A stretch of DNA of 64,000 nucleotides from Nesterenkonia sp. PF2B19 (GTDB lineage: Bacteria; Actinomycetota; Actinomycetes; Actinomycetales; Micrococcaceae), in assembly GCF_001758425.2 (NCBI RefSeq), contig NZ_MDSS02000011.1, positions 24,724 through 88,723 on the forward strand, in the 5' to 3' direction. Shown here piece after piece: positions 8,389-16,265 of this stretch; the first letter of the stretch is position 1; each line of letters begins with the position of its first letter. Both the position numbers and the translations under genes were made by a program. A model generated the notes under the pieces. That model ran no database searches. It saw only the letters and a program-made list of their open reading frames with translations, and was not told the origin of the DNA.

Positions 8389-8599
8389 CGAATCATCCCC
8401 ATGGCCGCGATTCCCCAGCAGAGTCTCCGCCGATCTATCGAGACCTAAAAGCTCGCACGCACGGTGTCCCGGTTAGCCCCCCGTCAGCGGGACAGGGTGC
8501 GGACCACCTATACGGGACACCCTCTCTGGCCAGTTGGCGTTACGCCTGGTCAGAGGTGGGTGTTCCCGGTTGGGGTTCCCCATGCGGGACCCTCGGAAG
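8389..8599. other. Gene-free stretch with hairpins, downstream of the merB remnant
   Basis: No convincing coding frame on either strand. GGTGTCCCG at 8462-8470 and CGGGACACC at 8513-8521 form a 9-bp inverted repeat. A hairpin centred on GGCGTTACGCC lies near 8537. Similar GTGTTCCCGGTT and GTGTCCCGGTT motifs recur. This could be IS debris that truncated merB. Confidence 0.45.
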
Positions 8600-8789
8600 T
8601 GTGCCGTCGAGGGACCGTCGCGAGGTGATCGATGGTGATCGGGTCACCGGCGGCGCGCAGCCGCAGCAACGGGACCAGCAGGGCGGTCTCCTCGGACCGG
8701 ACGAGCCGGTCTGCCAGGTCGGTGGTCTGTCAGGTCGGTGGTGAGGATCGTCTCATTGAGTGCGTCCAGTTCTATTGGGGTGAGTGCGC
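8600..8789 (-). pseudogene. merB: Truncated, frameshifted organomercurial lyase (merB) remnant
   Basis: Directly downstream of merA on the same strand, translation gives ALTPIELDALNETILTTDL. After a frame change it gives DLADRLVRSEETALLVPLLR and RAAGDPITIDHLA, which resembles the N-terminal region of MerB. The frame change falls in a 16-bp tandem duplication (8711-8726 and 8727-8742, one mismatch), a non-multiple of three. Similarity ends about 60 codons in, so the catalytic Cys residues are missing. Family assignment is inferred from pattern and from position after merA. Confidence 0.5.
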
Positions 8790-8791
8790 GG

Positions 8792-10216
8792 TCAGGCGCA
8801 GCAGGACAGCTTCGAGACGTCGGTGGTGAAGGCCTTGGCGACGATGCGGATGCCTTCGGCCATGGTCAGGTATGGGGCCCACGCGTCGGCGACTTCTGCG
8901 ATGGTCTTGCCGAGGATGTGGACGCCGGCGGCGGCGAGCTCGCCGGCGTCCTTGGCGACAGCGGTGAGACCGAGGATCTCGCCGGTGTCGGCGTTGGCGA
9001 CCATCTTGATGAACCCACGCATGTCCCGGTTCACCAGCGCACGGGGCACGTACTCCAGTGGCAGGACGCGGCAGTCGCAGCGGATCCCGGCCGCGATGAC
9101 CTCCTTCTCGGTCATCCCGACCGCGCCGATGGCGGGACCGGTGAACGTCACCCGAGGCATCCGTGTGTAGTCGACCGAAGTGTTGGCGTCGGTGAAGGCG
9201 TTCTCGGCGACGATCGTGCCGTGCCGGGCCGCGACATAGACGAACTCGGGGTGCCCGGTGACATCCCCGCCCGCCCAGACGCGGGGGTTGGCGGTCTGCA
9301 ACTGGTCGGTGACCACGATCTGTCCGGCCTCGCCGGTCTTCACCCCCACGGCCTCGAGGTTGAGCCCCTCGGTGACCGGGCGGCGTCCGAGCGCGACGAG
9401 GATCTCGTCGGCACGGAACTCCTGCTCGCCGCCCGAGACCTCGGCCATGACGACGACCTGCCCGGTGACGGTATCGCGGGCAACGCGGGAGGGAACAGCG
9501 CGGCGGACCACCCGGATGCCCTCGTCGGCGAAGACTTCCTGCAATGATCTGGAAACCTCCGGCTCCTCCTTCGACGCCAGCCGAGAACGCACCAGCAGGG
9601 TCACCTTCGAGCCGAGCCGGGCGAACATCTGGGCCAGCTCCAGCGCCACGTAGCCACCGCCGAGCACCAGCAGCGAGTCGGGGCGCTCGGACAGTTCCAT
9701 CGCCGACGTCGAGGTCAGGTACTCGACGCCGTCCAGCCCCTGGATGAGCGGGACCCAGGGACGGGTGCCGGTAGCGATCAGGTAATGGGCGGACTCGATG
9801 GTTTCCACGGTGCCTTCAGCGGCGGTGACCTCCAGCACAGGCGCATCCGGGGTGCCGGCGAAGGCCGCCTGGCCCTGGCGGACCGGCCAGCCGTAGGCTT
9901 CGGCCACGTCGAAGTACTTCTCACCCCGCATCGCCTCGACCAGGTCCTGCTTGCCACCCACCAGCCCGGGCATGTCGACCGCGCCCGCGGTGGCGGCGAT
10001 CCCCGGGAACCGGGAGCCCGCGTCCGCGGCCACGTGGCGGGCCTCGGCGGCCGCTATCAGCGCCTTGGACGGCACGCACCCGGTGTTCACGCAGGTGCCG
10101 CCGAACGTGCCGCGCTCGACCATCACCACCGACTTGCCCAGCGTGGTGGCGCGGATCGCTGCGGCGAACGCCGCGCCACCCGACCCGATCACGGCCAGAT
10201 CAATCTTCGACTGCAT
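8792..10216 (-). CDS. merA: Mercuric reductase MerA
   Basis: Flavoprotein of 474 residues that reduces Hg(II) to volatile Hg(0) with NADPH in the cytosol. FAD-binding AVIGSGGAAFAAAIRA is at the start. The redox-active pair lies in GTCVNTGCVPSK (Cys42, Cys47), the NAD-binding motif is LLVLGGGYVALELAQMF, and the C-terminal mercury-binding Cys pair lies in SKLSCCA. There is no N-terminal heavy-metal domain, as in short MerA forms. It is read divergently from merR from a MerR-type promoter. A merB remnant follows, so the operon once handled organomercurials. Confidence 0.96.
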   Translation of the reverse strand: MQSKIDLAVIGSGGAAFAAAIRATTLGKSVVMVERGTFGGTCVNTGCVPSKALIAAAEARHVAADAGSRFPGIAATAGAVDMPGLVGGKQDLVEAMRGEKYFDVAEAYGWPVRQGQAAFAGTPDAPVLEVTAAEGTVETIESAHYLIATGTRPWVPLIQGLDGVEYLTSTSAMELSERPDSLLVLGGGYVALELAQMFARLGSKVTLLVRSRLASKEEPEVSRSLQEVFADEGIRVVRRAVPSRVARDTVTGQVVVMAEVSGGEQEFRADEILVALGRRPVTEGLNLEAVGVKTGEAGQIVVTDQLQTANPRVWAGGDVTGHPEFVYVAARHGTIVAENAFTDANTSVDYTRMPRVTFTGPAIGAVGMTEKEVIAAGIRCDCRVLPLEYVPRALVNRDMRGFIKMVANADTGEILGLTAVAKDAGELAAAGVHILGKTIAEVADAWAPYLTMAEGIRIVAKAFTTDVSKLSCCA

Positions 10217-10260
10217 CCCGAACCCTCCCCGGACTGTTGAGAAATCCTCCTGATGCGGCG

Positions 10261-10292
10261 ATACTAAAGCTTCCAGTACAGGGGAAGGTCAA
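10261..10292 (-). promoter_or_regulatory. MerR-type promoter/operator of merA
   Basis: Minus strand: -35 TTGACC (10287-10292), 20-bp spacer, -10 TAGTAT (10261-10266). The spacer holds the dyad CTTCCCCTGTACTGGAAG (10270-10287). An over-long 19-20 bp spacer bridged by a dyad is the hallmark of promoters that MerR activates by untwisting DNA. Confidence 0.85.
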
Positions 10293-10323
10293 GGGTGAGA
10301 CCTGTGACACACGAGGGGTGAGG

Positions 10324-10713
10324 ATGCGGATCGGGGAGCTCGCTGAAGCGGCCGGCACGACCACGAAGACTCTGCGGTTCTATGAAGACCAGGGGCTCTT
10401 GCCCCCGGCCGAGCGCACGCCCGGCGGCTACCGCGACTACACGACCGAGAGCCTCACCCGGATCGACTTCATCCACCGCGGCCAAGCCGCCGGACTCTCC
10501 CTCGCCCAGATCCGGCAGGTCCTCGACATCCGCGACCACGGCCAAGCTCCCTGCGATCACGTACGCGACCTGCTCGACGCACGCCTGACCGACATTGACC
10601 TGAAACTCAGACAGCTCCACGACCTGCGCGACACCCTCGCCGGGCTACGCGACCAGGCCGAGCACGTTGAGCCCGACACGTGCAGCTCCGACCAGGTCTG
10701 CCGGTACCTGTAG
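10324..10713 (+). CDS. merR: MerR-family mercury-responsive regulator
   Basis: Regulator of 129 residues. The N-terminal winged HTH reads MRIGELAEAAGTTTKTLRFY and YRDYTTESLTRIDFI, followed by a dimerisation helix. Metal-binding Cys candidates are in APCDHVRDLL and near the end in DTCSSDQVC. The ATG at 10324 follows GGGGTGAGG; an in-frame start at 10237 would run through the operator and is rejected. It is divergent from merA and should repress and activate through the dyad at 10270-10287. Effector Hg(II) is inferred from merA. Confidence 0.9.
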   Translation: MRIGELAEAAGTTTKTLRFYEDQGLLPPAERTPGGYRDYTTESLTRIDFIHRGQAAGLSLAQIRQVLDIRDHGQAPCDHVRDLLDARLTDIDLKLRQLHDLRDTLAGLRDQAEHVEPDTCSSDQVCRYL

Positions 10714-11174
10714 CCAAGCCCGACGCCGCACGGACACGCCATCGAGGGGTGGTGGTCGACCGAGCCCCAGCCGCACAGCTGGAACGTTCCGCCTCGACCT
10801 ACCGACACGAAAGTGTCAGCGGCGCAGTGGGCATCGGAACTGCGCCCGAGGGACTCACAGCACGTATCGATCCGGGTGGGTCGACAGGGGTGAGGGTCGC
10901 CAACCCCGGTAGTCGTATGGGGATCCCCAAGTGACACACCTTCACCGCGGGCTGGACTCCCGTAGCCTCTTCGCTGTGCTGCGATGCCGTTGAGGATTGT
11001 GACAGGTTACTGGGACAGGAGTCGTCTCACCGAGTTGTCATGCCCCAGGTCAGCACAGCGCGGCCCTGACAAGTTCAGTGAGAACCTACAACCGTCACCG
11101 GACATCACGCGCCGCAGGCACCTTGGGGCAAAACCGGGGAGTCATCGTCCGTCACCGCCGGACACTTTCAGTGC
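10714..11174. other. Intergenic region without a recognisable gene
   Basis: About 460 bp. No frame resembles protein. GGCGCAGT at 10821-10828 pairs with ACTGCGCC at 10839-10846 (10-base loop), a possible terminator for merR. Confidence 0.5.
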
Positions 11175-11390
11175 ATGAAGCAGAAGAAGCTCACCAAGGA
11201 AGATCTACCCCGGCTGATGACCCGACGCGAAGTTGCCGAGCATCTGGGTGTCGCCGAGGGCACACTGCGCAACTGGAACTCCGCTGGCCGAGGACCTGCA
11301 CCGGTGAAGTACGGCACATCGACGGTGCGCTACCTCCCCGAAGACGTCGAGGAGTGGGTGCGCTCCCAACGAGAGCCGATGCTGGTCTGA
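11175..11390 (+). CDS. AlpA/excisionase-like helix-turn-helix protein
   Basis: A 71-residue DNA-binding protein with RLMTRREVAEHLGVAEGTLRNW and YLPEDVEEW, the compact MerR-like HTH_17 fold of AlpA and excisionases. Such proteins in actinobacterial integrative elements often bend DNA for excision or regulate the integrase. Here the gene is about 40 kb from the integrase gene but only 3 kb from attL. A very long perfect hairpin directly follows its stop. Role as excisionase is inference. Confidence 0.8.
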   Translation: MKQKKLTKEDLPRLMTRREVAEHLGVAEGTLRNWNSAGRGPAPVKYGTSTVRYLPEDVEEWVRSQREPMLV

Positions 11391-11391
11391 C

Positions 11392-11457
11392 CTCCGCAGA
11401 TACAGGTAGGCCCCGTGGACAATGACCAGTCCACGGGGCCTACCTGTATCTGCGGAG
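11392..11457. terminator. 29-bp perfect inverted repeat with 8-base loop
   Basis: Bases 11392-11420 are the exact reverse complement of 11429-11457, with loop AATGACCA. It lies between the ends of two convergent genes (AlpA-like and a truncated frame), where a two-way terminator is expected. It has no T-tract and is much longer than ordinary terminators. Confidence 0.7.
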
Positions 11458-11471
11458 ATTCCGGTGTCGGC

Positions 11472-11705
11472 TCAGCCGTCCAGGGCCAGCGCGTCCCACT
11501 GCTCTGCGGCCTTCGATCCGGCCGGACCGGGCCGATGCTTCGGAGCCTCCGGAGCGGGTCCGAGATCCTCTCCCCCATCGTCGATGTCGTCCTCACCGAA
11601 GACCTCTGCCACCCACGAGGCATCGGGGGTGACCGCCTCTTCCGAGCGCTGCGGGATCCCGAGACTGATCAGCCATTCCCGGTACTCGTCCGTAGTGCGG
11701 AAGTA
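11472..11705 (-). pseudogene. C-terminal fragment of an unidentified gene, cut by an IS3 element
   Basis: Minus-strand frame of about 77 codons ending at TGA 11472. It begins RTTDEYREWLISLGIPQ at the IS edge and ends in an acidic and Pro-rich tail (GEDDIDDGGEDLG, then PAPEAPKHRPG). Codon use is typical coding sequence for this genome. The IS begins at 11706, and the upstream part is not found on its other side, so DNA was also deleted. I do not recognise the family; it may be a lost element backbone gene. Confidence 0.55.
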
Positions 11706-11764
11706 GGGTCTGCTGACGGTTCGATTGACTTCCTGACTGCTAAGAAAGCAGAGGGGATAGTCCC

Positions 11765-12067
11765 ATGCCGAAGATCTACTCCGAGGAGTTCAAGGCCTCC
11801 GCGTTGGAGCTGCTCGATTCCGGGATGAGGCAGAAGCAGGTCAGCCAAGACCTGGGCATCTCGAAGTCAGCCCTGCAAATGTGGGTGAGCAAGGATCGAG
11901 CACATCACCACGGTGTCGAGCCTGCTGAAGATGCTGCTGGCCGAGCGGACCAGTCGAAGATGCTCAAACGCATCCGTGAACTCGAACAAGAAAACGAGAT
12001 CCTGCGTCGAGCCACGGCGTACTTGTCGCAGGCGAATTTGAAGGTCGGGCAGACCCGCCCACAATGA
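11765..12067 (+). CDS. IS3-family transposase OrfA
   Basis: A 100-residue DNA-binding subunit. HTH: YSEEFKASALELLDSGMRQ and VSQDLGISKSALQMWV, followed by a leucine-zipper-like KRIRELEQENEILRRATAYL. In IS3 elements OrfA recognises the inverted repeats and is fused to OrfB by frameshifting to give the active transposase. Its stop overlaps the start of orfB. Confidence 0.92.
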   Translation: MPKIYSEEFKASALELLDSGMRQKQVSQDLGISKSALQMWVSKDRAHHHGVEPAEDAAGRADQSKMLKRIRELEQENEILRRATAYLSQANLKVGQTRPQ

Positions 12068-12945
12068 TGTTCCCGCTGGTCTGTGACCTTGCCGCCGCCG
12101 GTGTTCCGGTGGCGGTGACCTGCCGGGTGTTGGGCTTCTCCAAGCAGGCGTTCTATCAGTGGGTGGCCAACCCCGTCTCGGAGCGTGACTGGCAGGAGGC
12201 CACGCTGCTCAACGCCGCCTATGACATCCACGCCGACGACCCAGAATTCGGGCACAGGTTCATCGCTGATGAGCTCTGCGCGGCCGGACATCGTGTCTCA
12301 GAGCGCAGGGTCTGGCGGCTGTGTTCCCAACAGCGGATCTTCTCCGCCACCATCTGCAGAGCCAGGAGAATGAACAAGAAACCAGGGCCTGCGGTCTGTG
12401 ATGACCAGGTGGAACGCGACTTCACTGCGACTGCGCCGAATCAGCTATGGCTCACCGATATCACGGAGCATCAGACTGCGGAAGGAAAACTCTATGCCTG
12501 CGCAGTCAAAGACGTGTTCTCGAACAGGATCGTGGGCTACTCGATCGGACCCAGGATGAAGTCACACCTGGCAGTGGCTGCTTTGAACGACGCGGTCGCT
12601 CGCCGTGGGGCCGCACACGTGGTCGGCTGTGTTGTACATAGCGACCGAGGGTCTCAATTGAGATCTCGGCGATATCAGCGGGCAATCAAGGCTCATGGCT
12701 TGCTCGGTTCGATGGGCCGGGTCGGCGCTGCAGGCGATAATGCCGCGATGGAGAGCTTCTTCTCCACGCTGCAGAAGAACGTGCTCAACAGGCGCCGCTG
12801 GCCCTCCCGGGACGAGCTCCGCAGGGAGATCATCTACTGGATCGAGAGGACCTATCACCGGCGTCGTCGACAGCGCCGCCTGGGTAAGCTGACCCCGGTT
12901 GAATACGAGACCGTTTACAAAACGACCGTCGCTCTGGCGGCGTGA
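12064..12945 (+). CDS. IS3-family transposase OrfB (integrase core)
   Basis: A 293-residue DDE recombinase. Catalytic Asp in WLTDITEHQT (about 132), Asp in VVHSDRGSQLRS (about 194) and Glu in AAMESFFSTLQKN (about 230). An HTH_21-like N-terminal segment, FGHRFIADELCAAGHRVS, precedes the core. Complete, with no stop or frameshift inside, unlike the second IS3 copy at 20.7-21.9 kb. Confidence 0.93.
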   Translation: MMFPLVCDLAAAGVPVAVTCRVLGFSKQAFYQWVANPVSERDWQEATLLNAAYDIHADDPEFGHRFIADELCAAGHRVSERRVWRLCSQQRIFSATICRARRMNKKPGPAVCDDQVERDFTATAPNQLWLTDITEHQTAEGKLYACAVKDVFSNRIVGYSIGPRMKSHLAVAALNDAVARRGAAHVVGCVVHSDRGSQLRSRRYQRAIKAHGLLGSMGRVGAAGDNAAMESFFSTLQKNVLNRRRWPSRDELRREIIYWIERTYHRRRRQRRLGKLTPVEYETVYKTTVALAA

Positions 12946-13013
12946 ATCCCGAGGTCAACCAAATCGTCAGCAGACCCGGGGGTGTTTTCTGACACCAGTT
13001 CAAGGCGGCTGGT

Positions 13014-13763
13014 TCAGGGCCTCTGGGTGGTGGGGCGGATGATGATCTCGTTGACGTCGCCCTCAACATTAATCGCGTAGCTGATGCTTCGGGCGATCTC
13101 GGAAGCCGGGAGGGCATTGGCCCGGTAGTGCCGCATGGCTTCACGAGCCTCTGGGTCGGTGATGGAGTCTGCGAGTTCTGACTCGGTGACCCCTGGGGTG
13201 ATGGTGGTGACCTGCAGCCATGGTGCGGATTCGATGCGCAGTCCTTCACTGATGGCCCAGGCGGCGTATTTGGTCGCGCAGTAGACAGCAGCTGTGGGGA
13301 GCACTTCGTGTGCACCGGTGGAGGCCACGGTGATGATGTGTCCGCTCTTCTGGTCGCGCATCACCGGTTGTGCTGCGGCGATGCCGTGCAGTACTCCGCG
13401 GATGTTGACATCGATCATGCTGTCCCATTCGTCCACGTGGGACTCCTCCAGTGGGGACAGCGGCATGATCCCTGCGTTGTTGATCAGCACATCGAGCCTG
13501 CCGAATGCCTCGACCACGTGGTCGACTGCTGCTTGGACGCTGTGTGGGTCGGTGACATCGAGCGAGACGGCGGCAGCTGTTGCTCCGCTGGTCTTGATCT
13601 GGGAGACGAGTTCCTCCAGGCGGTCTCGCCGTCGGGCACCGAGAACTACCGTGTGGCCTTCACCGGCCAGTTCTCGGGCGGTAGCTGCTCCAATCCCGCT
13701 AGATGCTCCGGTGATCAGAACAACCTTCACCTCAGGCTTGGCGTCCGCGTTCGTCGGGGACAT
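13014..13763 (-). CDS. Short-chain dehydrogenase/reductase (SDR)
   Basis: NAD(P)-dependent oxidoreductase of 249 residues, classical SDR. Cofactor motif ITGASSGIGAATARELA, structural DVLINNAGIMPLSPLEE, and catalytic Ser, Tyr and Lys in TVASTGAHEV and YCATKYAAWAISEGLR. It starts at ATG 13763 and is divergent from an XRE regulator 155 bp away, a common pairing in which the regulator controls the enzyme. Substrate unknown; quinone or carbonyl detoxification is likely for this group. Confidence 0.9.
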   Translation of the reverse strand: MSPTNADAKPEVKVVLITGASSGIGAATARELAGEGHTVVLGARRRDRLEELVSQIKTSGATAAAVSLDVTDPHSVQAAVDHVVEAFGRLDVLINNAGIMPLSPLEESHVDEWDSMIDVNIRGVLHGIAAAQPVMRDQKSGHIITVASTGAHEVLPTAAVYCATKYAAWAISEGLRIESAPWLQVTTITPGVTESELADSITDPEAREAMRHYRANALPASEIARSISYAINVEGDVNEIIIRPTTQRP

Positions 13764-13918
13764 GACTGTGCTCCTTGCATATCGTTGTGGTGCCAGGGGT
13801 GGTTCCCTGGCCCTTGGTCTCAAGGCTTCTCGGTGTTAGCGTCCTCTGCCAGGTTCTGCTGAGCCTGGGTGCGACAGGGCCAGGCAGGGGCGGTGGCCCA
13901 GCCCTAGAGTTGTTGGTC

Positions 13919-14779
13919 ATGAGCATCGGGCAGTATCTGCGCAGTCTCCGGGCACGAATCCAGCCGGAGAACCTGTCCCTGCCCTATGCCGGTGCCCGTC
14001 GTGTGCCGGGCCTGCGCCGTGAAGAGGTCGCGGTGTTGGCCGGTGTCAGCGTTGACTACTACACCCGCTTGGAACAGGGTCGGGAGAAGAACCCCTCAGC
14101 ACAGATTGTGCAGGCCCTGTGCCGCGGCCTGGATCTTTTTGGAGCCCAGCGAGATCACCTGTTCCGCTTAGCCGGGTATCAGCCCCCGGAGTCTGCTGTA
14201 CCGCAGGCGGTGCGCCCGGAGCTGACCCGACTGTTGGAGCAGTGGTCGCACCAGGCAGCCTTCGTGCTCACTGGAACTCTGGACGTCCTGGCTCCTAACG
14301 TGCTGGCCCGAGCGCTCTTCGCTGATTTCACCCACCAGGACAATCTGGCTCAGATGGTTTTCCTCGATCCTGCGGCCAGAACGTTCTACACCGACTGGGA
14401 TCGGGCCGCCGAGTCGGTGGTCGCCACCCTCCGGCACAACACCACCTGCACGCCCGCTTCGGTGATGGGCCCGTTCATCGGTGAGCTCTCAGAGGCCTCT
14501 GCCGAATTCGGACGCCTCTGGGACGAACAACAGGTTCGCGGGAAGACACATGCGGTCAAGCGGTTCCAGCACCGGCAGGTCGGTGCACTCAGCTTGGAGT
14601 ACCAGGCCTTCGAGGTTCCGGAGGCCGCAGGCTGGCAGATCATCATCTACGACGCTGAACCCGGCACCACCTCTGCGGAGGCGCTCGCCCTGCTGGGGAC
14701 CTACCACAGCGCCTTGAACCAGCAGGAGCAACCCTTTGATCCGTATGACAAGGAGAACCATGACGCTGATCGTCGCTGA
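13919..14779 (+). CDS. XRE-family regulator with MmyB-like ligand domain
   Basis: Cytosolic transcription regulator of 286 residues. N-terminal HTH: RRVPGLRREEVAVLAGVSVD, then YYTRLEQGREKNPSAQI. C-terminal PAS-like MmyB domain from about residue 105 (TGTLDVLAPNVLARALFADF, ARTFYTDWDRAAESVVATLR, EFGRLWDEQQV). Start at ATG 13919 (MSIGQYLRS); the frame extends upstream to 13775, but that segment is not conserved in character. Divergent to the SDR gene and overlapping the next gene by 20 bp. A close relative is at 18220-19107, also beside an SDR. Confidence 0.9.
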   Translation: MSIGQYLRSLRARIQPENLSLPYAGARRVPGLRREEVAVLAGVSVDYYTRLEQGREKNPSAQIVQALCRGLDLFGAQRDHLFRLAGYQPPESAVPQAVRPELTRLLEQWSHQAAFVLTGTLDVLAPNVLARALFADFTHQDNLAQMVFLDPAARTFYTDWDRAAESVVATLRHNTTCTPASVMGPFIGELSEASAEFGRLWDEQQVRGKTHAVKRFQHRQVGALSLEYQAFEVPEAAGWQIIIYDAEPGTTSAEALALLGTYHSALNQQEQPFDPYDKENHDADRR

Positions 14780-15374
14780 TGCCACTATCCACACCTCCCC
14801 TGGCCAGACACGACGCGGCGACCTTCAGGCCAGTGGAGCAGTGATCGGCGGTCAGGAGGTGCCAGCCGATCAGTCGATGCTGATCGAGGCCGCGGGCTGT
14901 TCAGTGGTTCCGCTGCTGGTGGATACCGTCTTTGAAACTGCCTCACCACCGGCTGCTGAGAGTTTCGACCTCATGGCCGGTCACCCCGCCACGTTCGCCG
15001 TCATCAGAGGAACAGCAGATACCTCTGCCATTCGGAACATGCTGGTGGTCAGTCCAAGGGACCTCGTTGCCGTCGTCGTACACGGGGAACTGGTAGTCCG
15101 GCAGGGGCAGCCGGTTCGCCCAGCAGGCATCGATGGTCTCTCGGCCGGGGATGCTCGCCTTGGTGCGTGGACTGATCCACGCCGGGACATGACCCAGTAC
15201 CTCACCGCTGACGGGCGGTACAGCGAGACGCGCAGTGGCCGCCGCAACGCCTATACCGGCAGATTCTGGCTCGACGAAGACCGCATCACCTACCTCGACG
15301 ACACCGGATTCTGGGCCTTCGGCCAGTACCACGACGGCACCCTGCACCACGCCGGATTCGTGCTACAGAAATGA
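14760..15374 (+). CDS. Atu4866-domain protein fused to a shrunken amidohydrolase-like segment
   Basis: The C-terminal 80 residues (TQYLTADGRYSETRSGRRNA, FWLDEDRITYLDDTGFWAFG, DGTLHHAGFVLQ) match the small beta-barrel family named after Agrobacterium Atu4866. The N-terminal 125 residues begin like an amidohydrolase (LIVADATIHTSPG) and end like one (RDLVAVVVHGELVVRQGQPV). The central metal-binding part is absent, so hydrolase activity is unlikely. Start at ATG 14760, preceded by AAGGAG at 14750-14755. It overlaps the XRE gene, so the two are co-expressed. Function unknown; the domain calls are by eye. Confidence 0.75.
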   Translation: MTLIVADATIHTSPGQTRRGDLQASGAVIGGQEVPADQSMLIEAAGCSVVPLLVDTVFETASPPAAESFDLMAGHPATFAVIRGTADTSAIRNMLVVSPRDLVAVVVHGELVVRQGQPVRPAGIDGLSAGDARLGAWTDPRRDMTQYLTADGRYSETRSGRRNAYTGRFWLDEDRITYLDDTGFWAFGQYHDGTLHHAGFVLQK

Positions 15375-15386
15375 GCCGGGGAATGC

Positions 15387-15767
15387 TCAGGCGTCGTGCT
15401 CGGCGTCGAACATCTCGCGGGCCTGCTGGACCTCCACCATATGGGTGGTGCTCCACAGCAGCAGGGCGTCGATGAGGTCCTGCAGGGTTCGGCCGAGAGC
15501 TGAGATGCGGTATTCCACGGCAACCGGCCGGGTATCGACCACCACCCGCTCGATCATGCCGTTGCGTTCGAGCCGGCGCAGCGAGGCCGTGAGTGACTTT
15601 TGCGAGACCGTAGGAATAGCACGCCGCAGTTCGTTGAAGCGCCGCGGGCTCTCACAGAGCTTATCCAGTACCAGCAGCGACCACTTATCCAGCACCTGAT
15701 CGAGCAGCTCACGGTGCTCACCAGTGATCTGCGAGTGGACAGCCTCAGCAGGGGTGGTTTCGTTCAT
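15387..15767 (-). CDS. HxlR-family transcriptional regulator
   Basis: A 126-residue winged-HTH regulator. LLDQVLDKWSLLVLDKLCES, FNELRRAIPTVSQKSLTASL and RRLERNGMIERVVVDTRPVA follow the HxlR pattern, ending in a helical dimerisation tail. HxlR proteins respond to electrophiles or other small molecules. It is divergent from a RidA-family gene, with an inverted repeat (AGGTA and TACCT) in the 81-bp gap, so it probably controls that gene. Confidence 0.92.
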   Translation of the reverse strand: MNETTPAEAVHSQITGEHRELLDQVLDKWSLLVLDKLCESPRRFNELRRAIPTVSQKSLTASLRRLERNGMIERVVVDTRPVAVEYRISALGRTLQDLIDALLLWSTTHMVEVQQAREMFDAEHDA

Positions 15768-15802
15768 GACACCTGGTTTCGTTGAAGTGCTCTTCTGCTA
15801 CT

Positions 15803-15821
15803 AGGTACACATGAGATACCT
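15803..15821. promoter_or_regulatory. Candidate HxlR operator
   Basis: AGGTA (15803-15807) and TACCT (15817-15821) form a dyad with a 9-base centre between the divergent hxlR-like and ridA-like genes. Position and symmetry fit an operator; binding is inferred. Confidence 0.5.
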
Positions 15822-15848
15822 GATCGCACTACGAAAGGAAAGTACCCC

Positions 15849-16259
15849 ATGGCCGTCGAACTCTCTACCCCGGAGGGCATGTTCCAACCAGTCCCCTACC
15901 ACCACGTCTCGGTGGCCACCGGCAGCCGCTACGTCAACGTCGCAGGCCAGATCGCCCGTGACGAACACGCCAACAAGCTCGCCCCCGGCGACCTTGCAGC
16001 TCAGCTGGCCCACGCTCTGCGCAGTACGGCGAAAGGCCTGGCAGGTGGCGGAGCCAGCTTCTCCGACGTGGTCCGCCTGCGGTTCTACGTCACTGGCTGG
16101 GAGCCAGCGATGTACACAGACTTCATGGCCGGTATCGAAAGCGTCGTAGAAGAACTAGACATCCCGCAGCCGCTGCCGCCGCTGTCGTGTATCGGCGTGG
16201 ACTACCTCTTCGAACCCGATGTTCTGGTCGAGGTGGAAGCCGAAGCCCTGCTCGACTGA
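15849..16259 (+). CDS. RidA-family protein
   Basis: A 136-residue protein of the RidA/YjgF family, whose members deaminate reactive enamines and imines or have other roles. VATGSRYVNVAGQIARDEHA, GASFSDVVRLRFYVTGWEP and PPLSCIGVDYLFEPDVLVEV fit the trimeric fold. The Arg that binds carboxylates in RidA proper is not clearly present (the equivalent region is PPLSCIGVDYLF), so it may belong to another Rid subfamily. Controlled, by position, by the divergent HxlR regulator. Confidence 0.88.
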   Translation: MAVELSTPEGMFQPVPYHHVSVATGSRYVNVAGQIARDEHANKLAPGDLAAQLAHALRSTAKGLAGGGASFSDVVRLRFYVTGWEPAMYTDFMAGIESVVEELDIPQPLPPLSCIGVDYLFEPDVLVEVEAEALLD

Positions 16260-16265
16260 GACGCC

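Larger units (their letters stand above)
11706..12977. mobile_element. IS3-family insertion sequence, copy 1
   Basis: 1272 bp. Terminal inverted repeats: left GGGTCTGCTGACGGTTCGAT, right end (reverse complement) GGGTCTGCTGACGATTTGGT. It encodes orfA and orfB with overlapping ATGATG, as usual for the family. No target duplication is evident. Both frames are intact, so it may be active. Confidence 0.88.

Noticed and set aside
8352..8744. Plus-strand 130-codon ORF at the element's left end
   Set aside because: It is antisense to the merB remnant and has no protein-like pattern.
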